DNA of 64,000 nt from Hymenobacter metallilatus (GTDB lineage: Bacteria; Bacteroidota; Bacteroidia; Cytophagales; Hymenobacteraceae), in the NCBI RefSeq assembly GCF_003944705.1, contig NZ_RWIS01000003.1, forward strand, positions 186,001 through 250,000, given 5' to 3'. Positions 56,761-64,000 of the stretch are shown one piece after another (position 1 is the first letter of the stretch; every line of letters begins with the position of its first letter). The notes below the pieces were generated by a model that ran no database searches, was not told the DNA's origin, and saw only the letters and a list, made by a program, of their open reading frames with translations. The position numbers and the translations under genes were made by a program.

Positions 56761-57888
56761 ATGGAACAGCACACCTACCTCGTTGTAATGGCCGGCGGCA
56801 TTGGCAGCCGGTTCTGGCCTTTCAGCCGCACGCATCATCCTAAACAGTTTCATGACGTGCTCGGATTGGGCCGGTCAATGCTCCAGCTGACAGTTGACCG
56901 GTTTCGGGGTATCTGTCCGCCCGAAAATGTGTTTGTGGTCACCAACCGTGACTACATAGAGCTGGTGCATCAGCACCTGCCTGAGCTGCCGGCCGACCAG
57001 ATTCTGGGGGAACCCATTGGCCGCAACACCGCGCCATGCATTGCCTATGCCAGCTACCGCATTGCCCAGCGCGACCCGGAAGCAGTAGTGGTGGTTACGC
57101 CAGCCGACCACGCCGTAATGCACGAGGAGAATTTCCGCGCAGCCATCCGCACGGCGCTGGATGGCGCCCGCACGCACGACGTGCTCATTACGCTGGGCAT
57201 CCAGCCTTCCCGCCCCGACACGGGCTATGGCTACATTCAGTTTCTGGATGAGGTGGTGCGGCCCCAGGACGTGCAAACGGCCCCCGGCCACGAAGACGGG
57301 CAGTTTCCGCAGGAACTACGCAAAGTGAAAACCTTCACGGAAAAACCTAATTTAGAGCTGGCGAAGATGTTCGTGACCAGCGGGGATTTCCTGTGGAATT
57401 CTGGTTTGTTTGTGTGGCGGGCTGATGCCATTATTCACGCCTTCCATCAGTACCTGAGCGACATTGCGGAGGTATTTGACGAAGGTGAGGAGCAACTAGG
57501 TACAGCGCAGGAGGATGCCTTCATTGGTCGGGCCTATAGTCAGTGCCGCAACATCAGCATCGACTACGGGGTGATGGAAAAGGCCGATAACGTGTATGTA
57601 CTTCCCGCCGACTTCGGCTGGAGCGACCTGGGCACCTGGGACTCCCTGCACCGCATGGGCCAGCACGACGCCGACGAGAACGTGGTGGACGGCAACGCCC
57701 TGCTCTACGACACCAAGGAGTGCGTCATTAAAACTCCGTCCGAGCGCCTGGTAGTAGTGCAGGGCCTGGAAGGCTACATTGTGGCCGAGTACGACAACGT
57801 GCTGCTCATCTGCAAACGCACCGAAGAGCAGCGCGTAAAGGACTTCGTAGCCGACGTGAAGTCGAAGAAGGGGGTGGGGTATAATTAG
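56761..57888 (+). CDS. Mannose-1-phosphate guanylyltransferase
   Basis: A 375-residue nucleotidyltransferase that makes GDP-mannose for polysaccharide and glycan synthesis. The pyrophosphorylase motif is VVMAGGIGSRFWPFSRTHHPKQF; other conserved pieces are EPIGRNTAPCIAYAS, VVTPADH, PDTGYGYIQF, FTEKPNLELA, LWNSGLFVWRAD, and SIDYGVMEKADNVYVLPADFGWSDLGTW. This is the GMP-only form, without the C-terminal isomerase domain. The upstream AT-rich gap ends with TACCTTGG (56660s), a possible weak promoter box. Confidence 0.93.
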   Translation: MEQHTYLVVMAGGIGSRFWPFSRTHHPKQFHDVLGLGRSMLQLTVDRFRGICPPENVFVVTNRDYIELVHQHLPELPADQILGEPIGRNTAPCIAYASYRIAQRDPEAVVVVTPADHAVMHEENFRAAIRTALDGARTHDVLITLGIQPSRPDTGYGYIQFLDEVVRPQDVQTAPGHEDGQFPQELRKVKTFTEKPNLELAKMFVTSGDFLWNSGLFVWRADAIIHAFHQYLSDIAEVFDEGEEQLGTAQEDAFIGRAYSQCRNISIDYGVMEKADNVYVLPADFGWSDLGTWDSLHRMGQHDADENVVDGNALLYDTKECVIKTPSERLVVVQGLEGYIVAEYDNVLLICKRTEEQRVKDFVADVKSKKGVGYN

Positions 57889-57968
57889 GATTAGGGATAA
57901 AAGGAGAAGGGATAAAGGACACCGTTCAACGACTGTCCTTTATCCCTTCTCCTTTTATCCCTAATCCT
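57887..57968. terminator. 35-bp perfect palindrome between convergent genes
   Basis: Arms 57887-57921 and 57934-57968 are perfect complements around a 12-base loop, made of GGGATAAA/AGGAGAAGGG words. The arms begin at the stop codon of the guanylyltransferase gene and end inside the last codons of rlmB. Likely a shared transcription barrier. Confidence 0.85.
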
Positions 57969-58935
57969 TCTTCAGACGCTGCCGCAGCACCTCGTACAGC
58001 ATGATGCCACTGGCGACGCTTACGTTGAGGGAGCTGATCTGGCCGGCCATGGGGATGCGCAGCTTGTGGTCGGCGAGGCGCAGGTACTCGGGGCTGATGC
58101 CGTCTTCCTCGGAGCCCATCAGCACGGCCAGCGGCCCGGTCAGGTCCACGGTTTCGGCTTCCAGGCTAGCGTCCGACTTCTCGGTGCAAGCCACCACCTG
58201 CACCCCCGATTCACGCAGGAACGTGAGCGTGTCTTTGAGGTTAGACTCCCGGCATACCGGAATCAGGTTGAGGGCCCCGGCGGAGGTTTTCAGGGCGTCG
58301 CCGTTGATTTGAGCGGCACCGCGGCTGGGTACCACAATGGCATGTACGCCCATGCATTCGGCATTCCGGGCTATGGAGCCAAAGTTGCGCACGTCCGTTA
58401 CGCGGTCCAGCACCAGCAGCAGCGGGGTTTTGCCTTCCTCGTACAGCCCGGCCAGAATGCTGTCCAGCGGCATGTAGTCGATGGGCGAGACGAAGGCGAC
58501 GGCCCCCTGGTGGTTTTTGCGGGTGATGCTGTCGAGCTTCTCCACGGGCACCATCGACACGGGCACGTCGGCGGCTTTGGCCAGGGCAGTGATGTCCTGG
58601 GTCATGGAGTTTTTGGTGCCGCGCAGCAGGAAAATCTTGTCCAATGTGCGGCCCGCGTTCAGCGCCTCCAGAATGGGCCGCAACCCAAAAATCATGTCGA
58701 TACTACGGTCCTGGGGAGGACGGTGGTACTGGCTTTTGTCGGGGCGGCTACTTTCGGCGCGGCCGCCTTCAAACCGGCCTCCCTCGGCACGGCTGCCCTC
58801 GAAACGCCCGCCTTCGGGGCGGCCTTCACCGTCGCGCCCGGCGGGGCGGCGGTTGGGTACCGGGCGGTTTTCGGAATCGTAAAATTGGCGGCGCTCGGTT
58901 AGCGGCCGGGCTGGGCGGTTCGTCCTTTTCTCCAT
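57961..58935 (-). CDS. rlmB: 23S rRNA 2'-O-methyltransferase RlmB-like (SpoU family)
   Basis: A 324-residue protein with a low-complexity basic/acidic N-terminus (repeats of GGRFEGxRAE, about residues 25-60) followed by a SpoU methyltransferase: substrate-binding part FGLRPILEALNAGRTLDKIFLLRG, then VLDRVTDVRNFGSIARNAE, VLMGSEEDGI and LRIPMAGQISSLNVSVASGIMLYE, which form the trefoil-knot SAM site. It probably methylates G2251 in 23S rRNA. ATG 58935 overlaps the upstream GWxTD gene by 37 bases; a longer frame lacks homology. Confidence 0.92.
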   Translation of the reverse strand: MEKRTNRPARPLTERRQFYDSENRPVPNRRPAGRDGEGRPEGGRFEGSRAEGGRFEGGRAESSRPDKSQYHRPPQDRSIDMIFGLRPILEALNAGRTLDKIFLLRGTKNSMTQDITALAKAADVPVSMVPVEKLDSITRKNHQGAVAFVSPIDYMPLDSILAGLYEEGKTPLLLVLDRVTDVRNFGSIARNAECMGVHAIVVPSRGAAQINGDALKTSAGALNLIPVCRESNLKDTLTFLRESGVQVVACTEKSDASLEAETVDLTGPLAVLMGSEEDGISPEYLRLADHKLRIPMAGQISSLNVSVASGIMLYEVLRQRLKKD

Positions 58936-60101
58936 TGCTCCACGGCGGCATACCAGAGTTGTTCGTACTCGGGGCGGCGCACCAGTTCGTAGTTGTCGGG
59001 GGCAAAGGTACTGGGTTTCGCGCGGAACACGAAGGTGCCGCTGCGCTCCACATCGGTGCGGTACACCCACCGCTCTGTGCCTGCCTCCCGGTACACACTT
59101 TCCGGTGGCCCCAGCACCAGATACAGCAGGCCCCGGTCCGTCAGCCAGCCGGCCTTATGAGCCGAAAACAGCTGGCTGGCCTCCATCGTGCGGCCATAAT
59201 AAGTGCGGATCAGCTGGCGGGCAATGGGCTGACTATTGCTGGCCACTGTCAGCCAGAACTGATCCACGGCTTTCTTGGGGTCGGGCGCGTCGAAGAGCTT
59301 TTTACGCTCCTGGGAGGTCGTTAGGTAAATCAGCGGGGCAATCAGTTCGTCGGCGGTGGTCAGCTCTGGAAACTGGTTGTCTTCCACTAGCAAGCCACTC
59401 CGCAGGCGGGTGCCGCCCATCCGTAGCAAAAACAGCCCGGCCGGCAATTTCAGCAGCTGGTCAGCGCGGAACTGGGCCGAATCCTGCATACTGAGCGTGC
59501 GGGACTGAGCCCCTTGGATACCGGCCGCGGCCATTGGTGGAGCCGCGGCCAGGGAGCTAAGCGGGTAACGGTACACCGTCAGCCGCTGGTCGGGTCCGTA
59601 GGCACTCACCCCGAATACCTCCCGGGCGTGCAGGTAACGCCGCATCAGCGGCTGATTAAGTGAATCGGTGAGGATGAACGTGCGGGCCAGGTATTCCGGG
59701 CGGAGTTCCAGCCAAGCCGCGTCCCCGCTCACGGCTTCCTCAGCCGGCCCTACGGCCATGCTCAGTACTTGCCCGGCCCGCAGCTTACTGAGCGGCAGGC
59801 AGAAATCAACGCGGGCGGCTGGGCCATCAGGGCGCAGGCGGCGGCTCAGTTGGCGCACGGTGTCCTGCCACAGCGGGCGGCGGGTGTCATAATCGGTCCA
59901 GGCCACTACGTGCAGCGGAAAACCACGCCGCAGCAGGTTGCGGTCCGGGAAGCGCAGGTACACCCGCACACTATCACCCTCCCGCCGCGTGTCCACCTGA
60001 ATGCGCCGTTCCGGCCGGTACTGTGTGGCAAAGTCACGGCGGGGGGCGGCGTGGAGGGATAGGGGGAAGATGAGCAGCAGTAAGAGCAAGTATGTTTTCA
60101 T
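58899..60101 (-). CDS. GWxTD domain-containing exported protein
   Basis: A 400-residue protein: signal peptide MKTYLLLLLLIFPLSLHA, then beta-rich sequence and a C-terminal GWxTD domain, VDQFWLTVASNSQPIARQLIRTYYGRTMEASQLFSAHKAGWLTDRGLLYLVLGPPESVYRE, with the name-giving G-W-L-T-D. This Bacteroidota family has unknown function. It overlaps rlmB, so the two are translated together. ATG 60101 sets the signal peptide. Confidence 0.9.
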   Translation of the reverse strand: MKTYLLLLLLIFPLSLHAAPRRDFATQYRPERRIQVDTRREGDSVRVYLRFPDRNLLRRGFPLHVVAWTDYDTRRPLWQDTVRQLSRRLRPDGPAARVDFCLPLSKLRAGQVLSMAVGPAEEAVSGDAAWLELRPEYLARTFILTDSLNQPLMRRYLHAREVFGVSAYGPDQRLTVYRYPLSSLAAAPPMAAAGIQGAQSRTLSMQDSAQFRADQLLKLPAGLFLLRMGGTRLRSGLLVEDNQFPELTTADELIAPLIYLTTSQERKKLFDAPDPKKAVDQFWLTVASNSQPIARQLIRTYYGRTMEASQLFSAHKAGWLTDRGLLYLVLGPPESVYREAGTERWVYRTDVERSGTFVFRAKPSTFAPDNYELVRRPEYEQLWYAAVEQWRKGRTAQPGR

Positions 60102-60200
60102 AGGCGTTCCTAGTTGCTTCACTCCCAACCCCTCTGCGGGAGGCGGGGGCTTTGGCTCTGGCTTCTAGCTGTAAAACGTGGTGGGTTTAGAACTGCAAGG

Positions 60201-60309
60201 ACGATGTAGAGACGCAATATTTTGCGTCTCCTCGTTGCTGAGGTTACTTGGCTTTGACGGTCCTAAGTCGTTCAATGAGCAGACGCAAAGTATTGCGTCT
60301 TTACATCGT
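60201..60309. repeat. Inverted repeat with hairpin-forming arms (GACGCAA type)
   Basis: Arms 60201-60230 and 60280-60309 pair with three mismatches. Each arm alone is a hairpin, GAGACGCAA...TTGCGTCTC and AGACGCAA...TTGCGTCT. It lies between the DUF2723 gene terminator and the GWxTD gene. Confidence 0.85.
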
Positions 60310-60328
60310 TCGGCCCCAGTTACGAAAA

Positions 60329-60356
60329 AAGCCGGCCCCGTTTCCGGAACCGGCTT
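60329..60356 (-). terminator. Terminator after the DUF2723 gene
   Basis: AAGCCGG...CCGGCTT with an inner GG/CC part; on the minus strand the hairpin runs into TTTTTTCG. Confidence 0.8.
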
Positions 60357-60382
60357 CTTATACGCAAAAACCGTGCGGCTTA

Positions 60383-63370
60383 CTAGCGGTAGTATTGCTG
60401 CAGCAGCGTGAGGGCGCGGGTGGCGCGCTTCTGGTCGCCGATGGCATCGGCGGCGCGGCCAATGCTGTTGAGGCCCAGCAGGTAGGTCTGGAACTCCTGG
60501 TCGAACAGGGCTTGGTTGTGGGTGCTGTAGTAGGCCAGAGCCCGCTCGGCGCGACCGGTCATGGTATCCATGATTTCGTTGGCCCGCTGCTGCTCGCCCA
60601 CCGCCACCAGCGCCGGGATGAACTGCGGCACGTAGTAATCATATGGAATAGCCTTGTCGGGCATCACCTCGAAGCACTTGTCGATTACCTGCTTAGCGCG
60701 AGTCTTGTCGCCGGAGGCCAGCAGCGCATCGGCCAAGCGGGCAAATTTGTCGCGGTAGTTGGCCGGGAAGCGCAGGTTGTTCTCGTCGTAAAAGATGTTG
60801 GCGTTGTCGAGTCCCCGGAAGGCAAATTTCTTCATCAGGTTATCGTACATCAGGTTCTGGGCAATGTAGCCTTCCTCGGAGCCGCCTTTGGGGTCGAAGT
60901 TCGGATCCTTGGCGGGCAGAATGCGGTAGGCCATGCCTTCCAGCTGGAAGTAGGGCTGCAAACCCATGAAGTCGCGCGAGTCCACAGTGCTGCTGAAGTA
61001 CACCGGGCGCTGCCAGTTATTGGTAGCCAGGATGTCCAGAATCACCAGGCTTTTCTTTTCGATGGCACTTTTGCCCACCTGCCACTCCATGCGCGGCACC
61101 AGCTGCTTGCGGCGCTCGGCCGGAATAATGCCCAGCTTCTCCACCGCGGCTGTATCCACGGGCAGGTAGAAGTTGCGGGTGGGGAAGGAGAGCAGGGACT
61201 TGGAACCATCACCGTAGCTCACCTGGAGCAGCGGGCTGTTCTGGTTGACCAGCTGCATGAACTCCTGCACGTTCACCTCCTTCACCGAGGGGTTCTCGGC
61301 GTAGGGCAGGTAGTCGTTGGTGCCCTGCTTGTAGTTGCCGTTCTGCATGGAAATGGGCAGCGGCTGCGACTTGTAAGCGCGGCGCTTCATCTGGTCGATG
61401 TACCAGTCGGTGTTCAGGTAGCTGAGCACGGCCACGCGCACGTCCGTCCGGATGCCTTCCACTTCCTGAGCGTACCAGAGCGGGAAGGTGTCGTTGTCGC
61501 CGTTGGTAAACAGGATGGCGTTGGGGGCGCAGCTGTTGAGCAGGTTTTTGGCCGAGTCGATGGAGTTGTAGCGGTTGCTCCGGTCATGGTCGTCCCAGCC
61601 CTGCGTCACCATCAGGCCCGGCACCACTAGGCCCAGGGCCGTTACCACACCGGCCCGGGCCGTGTCCGATTTCACCACTTTCTCCAGCAGCTCGGCCAGG
61701 GCCAGCACGCCCAGGCCAATCCAGATGGCGAAGGCAAACGTGGCGCCGGCAAAGGTGTAGTCCCGTTCCCGGGGCTCAATGGGGGGCTGGTTGAGGTAAA
61801 TGACAATAGCTAGGCCCGTGAACAGAAACAGCAGGCCCACGATAAAGGCGTTGCGGCCGTCGCGGCGGGCGTGAAAGAACAGGCCCAGTACACCCAATAG
61901 CAATGGCAACGCGAAGAAGGCATTACGGGCCGGGCTGTCGGCTACCCGCTCGGGCAGGCCGGCTCCGTTGCCGCTGCCCCACAAAATGCCCGACTGCTGA
62001 ATATCACCTTCGCGGCCCACGTAATTCCACATAAAGTAGCGCCAGAACATGTGGCCCATCTGGTACTTGGTCAGGAACGAGAGGTTCTGGCCCATGGTGG
62101 GTTTTACACCCTCCTGAATATCCACCCACTTTTTGTAGTTGTACAGGTGCAGCGGGTCGTTGCTGTAGAGGCGGGGGAGCAGCATCTTGTCCTCGGGGTT
62201 GTACTGCAGCACGGGGCGGTACTCGGCCACCACATACTTGTCGCCCTGGCGCACGTAGCGGGGGGCGCCGTCTTCCTGGGCAATGGGCTGGGCGTTGAAC
62301 TGGGGGCCGTAGAGCAGCGGCCGGTCACCGTACTGCTCCCGCTTCAGGTAGCTCACAAAGCTGAGCACATCCTCGGGGTCGTTTTCGTTGATTGTGGGGT
62401 GGTAGGAGCTACGGATGGGCACAATCAGGTATGAGGAATACCCAATCAGGATGAACACAAAGCTCAGCATCACCGTGTTCAGCAGGCGGCTGCGGCGCTG
62501 GAACGAGAGCCGAAATCCGAACCAGATCAGGGCTACGAACAGCAGCAGGAAAATCACCAGCCCGTAGTTGAAGGGCAGGCCCACACTGTTCACAAAGAAC
62601 ACCTCAAACGCGCCTGCCAAGGTGGGCAGGCCGGGGATGATACCGGCCAGAATCAGGCCCACAATTACGCTGCTCACTACCAGCGTGATAATACCACCCA
62701 GGGCGGTAGGGTTCTGGGTGCGGCGGTAGTAATAGATGAAGCCCAGGGCCGGAATGGCCAGTAGGTTGAGCAAGTGTACCCCAATGCTGAGGCCGATAAC
62801 GTAGGCAATGAGCACCAGCCACCGGTCGGAATCGGCCTCGTCGGCGCGGTTTTCCCATTTCAGCATCAGCCATACCACCACCGCCGTGCACAACGACGAC
62901 ATGGCGTACACTTCCGCTTCCTCGGCATTAAACCAGAATGAATCGGAGAAGGCGTAGGCCAGCGCGCCCACGGCACCGGCGCCCAGAATCAGTAGGCTCT
63001 GGCCGAAAGTGGGCTCCAGGGCCCGGTCGTCGTGCAGGCCGGGGCGGTGCAGCACCAGCTTCTTGGCCAGCATGGTGATAATCCAGAACAGGAACAGCAC
63101 CGTGAACGAGGAGCTCAGGGCCGACAGCGTATTCACCAGTACCGATACCTTGGTTACGTCGCCGAAGCTCAGCAGGGAAAACAGCCGGCCCAGCAGCAGG
63201 AAGGTAGGCGCGCCCGGCGGGTGGGGCACCAGCAGCTTGTAGGAGCAGGCAATAAACTCGCCACAGTCCCAGAACGAGGCCGTGGGTTCCAGCGTGAGCA
63301 GATACACAATGGTGGCAATGGCAAACACCAGCCAACCGACCAGATTATTCAGACGGGAGTAACTCTGCAT
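60383..63370 (-). CDS. DUF2723 family membrane protein (mannosyltransferase-like)
   Basis: A 995-residue protein. Its N-terminal half has 11 or more TM segments, starting WLVFAIATIVYLLTLEPTASFWDCGEFIA, with the acidic W-D-C-G-E-F-I-A motif typical of GT-C type O-mannosyltransferases and related DUF2723 proteins. The C-terminal half is soluble and TPR-like (DALLASGDKTRAKQVIDKCFEVMPDKAIPYDY, RADEIMDTMTGRAERALAYYS-like, AFDQEFQTYLLGLN). It may transfer sugars to exported proteins, an inference from fold and family, without seeing activity. A terminator follows. Confidence 0.88.
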   Translation of the reverse strand: MQSYSRLNNLVGWLVFAIATIVYLLTLEPTASFWDCGEFIACSYKLLVPHPPGAPTFLLLGRLFSLLSFGDVTKVSVLVNTLSALSSSFTVLFLFWIITMLAKKLVLHRPGLHDDRALEPTFGQSLLILGAGAVGALAYAFSDSFWFNAEEAEVYAMSSLCTAVVVWLMLKWENRADEADSDRWLVLIAYVIGLSIGVHLLNLLAIPALGFIYYYRRTQNPTALGGIITLVVSSVIVGLILAGIIPGLPTLAGAFEVFFVNSVGLPFNYGLVIFLLLFVALIWFGFRLSFQRRSRLLNTVMLSFVFILIGYSSYLIVPIRSSYHPTINENDPEDVLSFVSYLKREQYGDRPLLYGPQFNAQPIAQEDGAPRYVRQGDKYVVAEYRPVLQYNPEDKMLLPRLYSNDPLHLYNYKKWVDIQEGVKPTMGQNLSFLTKYQMGHMFWRYFMWNYVGREGDIQQSGILWGSGNGAGLPERVADSPARNAFFALPLLLGVLGLFFHARRDGRNAFIVGLLFLFTGLAIVIYLNQPPIEPRERDYTFAGATFAFAIWIGLGVLALAELLEKVVKSDTARAGVVTALGLVVPGLMVTQGWDDHDRSNRYNSIDSAKNLLNSCAPNAILFTNGDNDTFPLWYAQEVEGIRTDVRVAVLSYLNTDWYIDQMKRRAYKSQPLPISMQNGNYKQGTNDYLPYAENPSVKEVNVQEFMQLVNQNSPLLQVSYGDGSKSLLSFPTRNFYLPVDTAAVEKLGIIPAERRKQLVPRMEWQVGKSAIEKKSLVILDILATNNWQRPVYFSSTVDSRDFMGLQPYFQLEGMAYRILPAKDPNFDPKGGSEEGYIAQNLMYDNLMKKFAFRGLDNANIFYDENNLRFPANYRDKFARLADALLASGDKTRAKQVIDKCFEVMPDKAIPYDYYVPQFIPALVAVGEQQRANEIMDTMTGRAERALAYYSTHNQALFDQEFQTYLLGLNSIGRAADAIGDQKRATRALTLLQQYYR

Positions 63371-63634
63371 AAGTGGGGAAAAGGACCGCCGAAGCCGGCC
63401 CGTTGCTGAACGACGGGAATAAGGAGCTGAAAGAAATTCAGTGAAAGCCCAAAAATAGAGAATAAGTCCTGAGCCCGCGTCACTAAATCAACCAACCCCG
63501 GCGCCGGGCTCAACCAAACCCGCAAACCCGCCTGCCTCCGGGGCTAGTGCCCTACGGGCCGGGAGGATGGGCAGCAAAAAGCCCCAACCGGTCGGGTTGA
63601 GGCTTTGGGCACGGAGTAGTAAGCAGTGGATAGC
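63371..63634. other. Intergenic region before the DUF2723 gene
   Basis: About 260 bases holding the 12-bp palindrome CCCGGCGCCGGG (63497-63508) and the terminator of the upstream minus-strand gene (63576-63606). No gene or RNA recognised. Confidence 0.6.
63576..63606 (-). terminator. Terminator after the cupredoxin/T9SS gene
   Basis: AAGCC..AACC pairs with GGTT..GGCTT around GGTCG; on the minus strand it is followed by TTTTTGC. It lies 29 bases after the stop. Confidence 0.75.
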
Positions 63635-64000
63635 TCAGTTCTGCAAGACAAGGCGTTTGGTAGACAGTACCTTATCATTCTGCACCAGGCTGTAGAAGTA
63701 CATGCCGGCGGGCAGGTCCGAGAGGTTTAGGGGCATACCGCCGTCGGCGGCTTCGGGGCGTAGCGCCACCGTCCGGATTTCCCGCCCAATGATGTTGCTC
63801 AGGCGCAGCTTCAGCTCACTCTTTACCGGCAACTGGTTGATGGAAACCGTTACCTGCCCCCGGGCCGGGTTGGGATATACCGACAAGGTAGGTGAAAGGG
63901 CCTTGGCCGTGAGGGTAGGGGTAGCACTGCTAACCGTAATAATGCCATATTGCCCGGCTCCAGGTACGCCGTGCGCCGTGCAGTGGTATGGAAACGAGCC
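63635..64000 (-). CDS. Cupredoxin-like T9SS substrate, C-terminal part (partial)
   Basis: The frame enters from the right edge and ends at 63635; 121 residues are visible. Residues 1-23 are the end of a plastocyanin-like domain: GSFPYHCTAHGVPGAGQYG then IITV, with the Cys and His copper ligands of blue-copper proteins (C-x-x-H). The usual axial Met five residues after the His is Ala here. A linker (SSATPTLTAKALSPTL) leads to a typical type-A T9SS sorting domain (VYPNPARGQVTVSIN ... LPAGMYFYSLVQNDKVLSTKRLVLQ), so it is exported and attached by the type IX system. Confidence 0.85.
   Translation of the reverse strand, partial: GSFPYHCTAHGVPGAGQYGIITVSSATPTLTAKALSPTLSVYPNPARGQVTVSINQLPVKSELKLRLSNIIGREIRTVALRPEAADGGMPLNLSDLPAGMYFYSLVQNDKVLSTKRLVLQN

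Noticed and set aside
60248..61630. 460-codon plus-strand frame opposite the DUF2723 gene
   Set aside because: Shadow frame with Gly/His/Val-rich composition and no domain.
1..64000. tRNA and rRNA genes, CRISPR arrays, insertion sequences
   Set aside because: No T-loop GTTCGA-type signatures with cloverleaf context in the gaps, no regularly spaced repeats, and no transposase-like product were seen.

Overview
The window reads as chromosome of a GC-rich Bacteroidota, most likely Hymenobacter or a close relative. The signs are a TonB-dependent receptor end, a type IX secretion (T9SS) sorting domain, SecD-SecF fused in one chain, the Bacteroidota-only GlmU-like enzyme, GWxTD and DUF2723 proteins, propeller-type hybrid kinases with a LytTR regulator, and TAnnTTTG-type promoter boxes instead of -35/-10 boxes. 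I assigned 58 protein genes, two of them cut by the window ends. I saw no rRNA, tRNA, CRISPR array, insertion sequence or prophage.

Layout. 1-8.7 kb: receptor end, glutaryl-CoA dehydrogenase (gcdH), two uncharacterised genes (one an acyl-carrier-like protein with its two halves in swapped order), DUF4268 and HIRAN proteins, ruvB, queG. 8.9-12.4 kb: four ferritin-like genes on the minus strand, two lipoprotein/partner pairs. 12.6-17.9 kb: batD, aroC, a NhaD-like antiporter, an Nfu-type Fe-S scaffold. 18.0-20.9 kb: a tight minus-strand operon of cell-envelope redox type (two-repeat lipoprotein, cytochrome c lipoprotein, YceI, DUF5777 barrel). 21.0-26.9 kb: ECF sigma factor, a one-TM protein ending in a beta-barrel, secDF. 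27-35.7 kb: housekeeping genes (udk, rdgB, rpmE, glmU-like, holB, hemC, DUF2238, cyclophilin, RmlD-like reductase). 35.7-42.1 kb: a more AT-rich stretch with a peptide-type ABC importer lacking ATPase genes, a tiny Gly/His/Asp peptide with an internal repeat, and a 512-aa protein of unknown function. 42.1-51.7 kb: secreted proteins, a LytTR regulator, a large hybrid kinase, a PorE-like OmpA protein and a TPR protein. 51.9-64 kb: bacilliredoxin, GNAT, recQ, kdsD-like, manC-like, rlmB, a GWxTD protein, a DUF2723 membrane protein and the end of a cupredoxin/T9SS protein.

Most genes are ordinary core functions. Between them sit many long inverted repeats. Six of these share one design: each arm is itself a small hairpin whose paired triplet changes in step from element to element (TCC/GGA, TGC/GCA, CCT/AGG, GCT/AGC). 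That family, the permuted acyl-carrier-like protein, the repeat peptide and the ferritin-like array are the most unusual content.

All calls come from reading the sequence and recalling protein families. No database search was run, so names of uncharacterised families are recognition, not proof.
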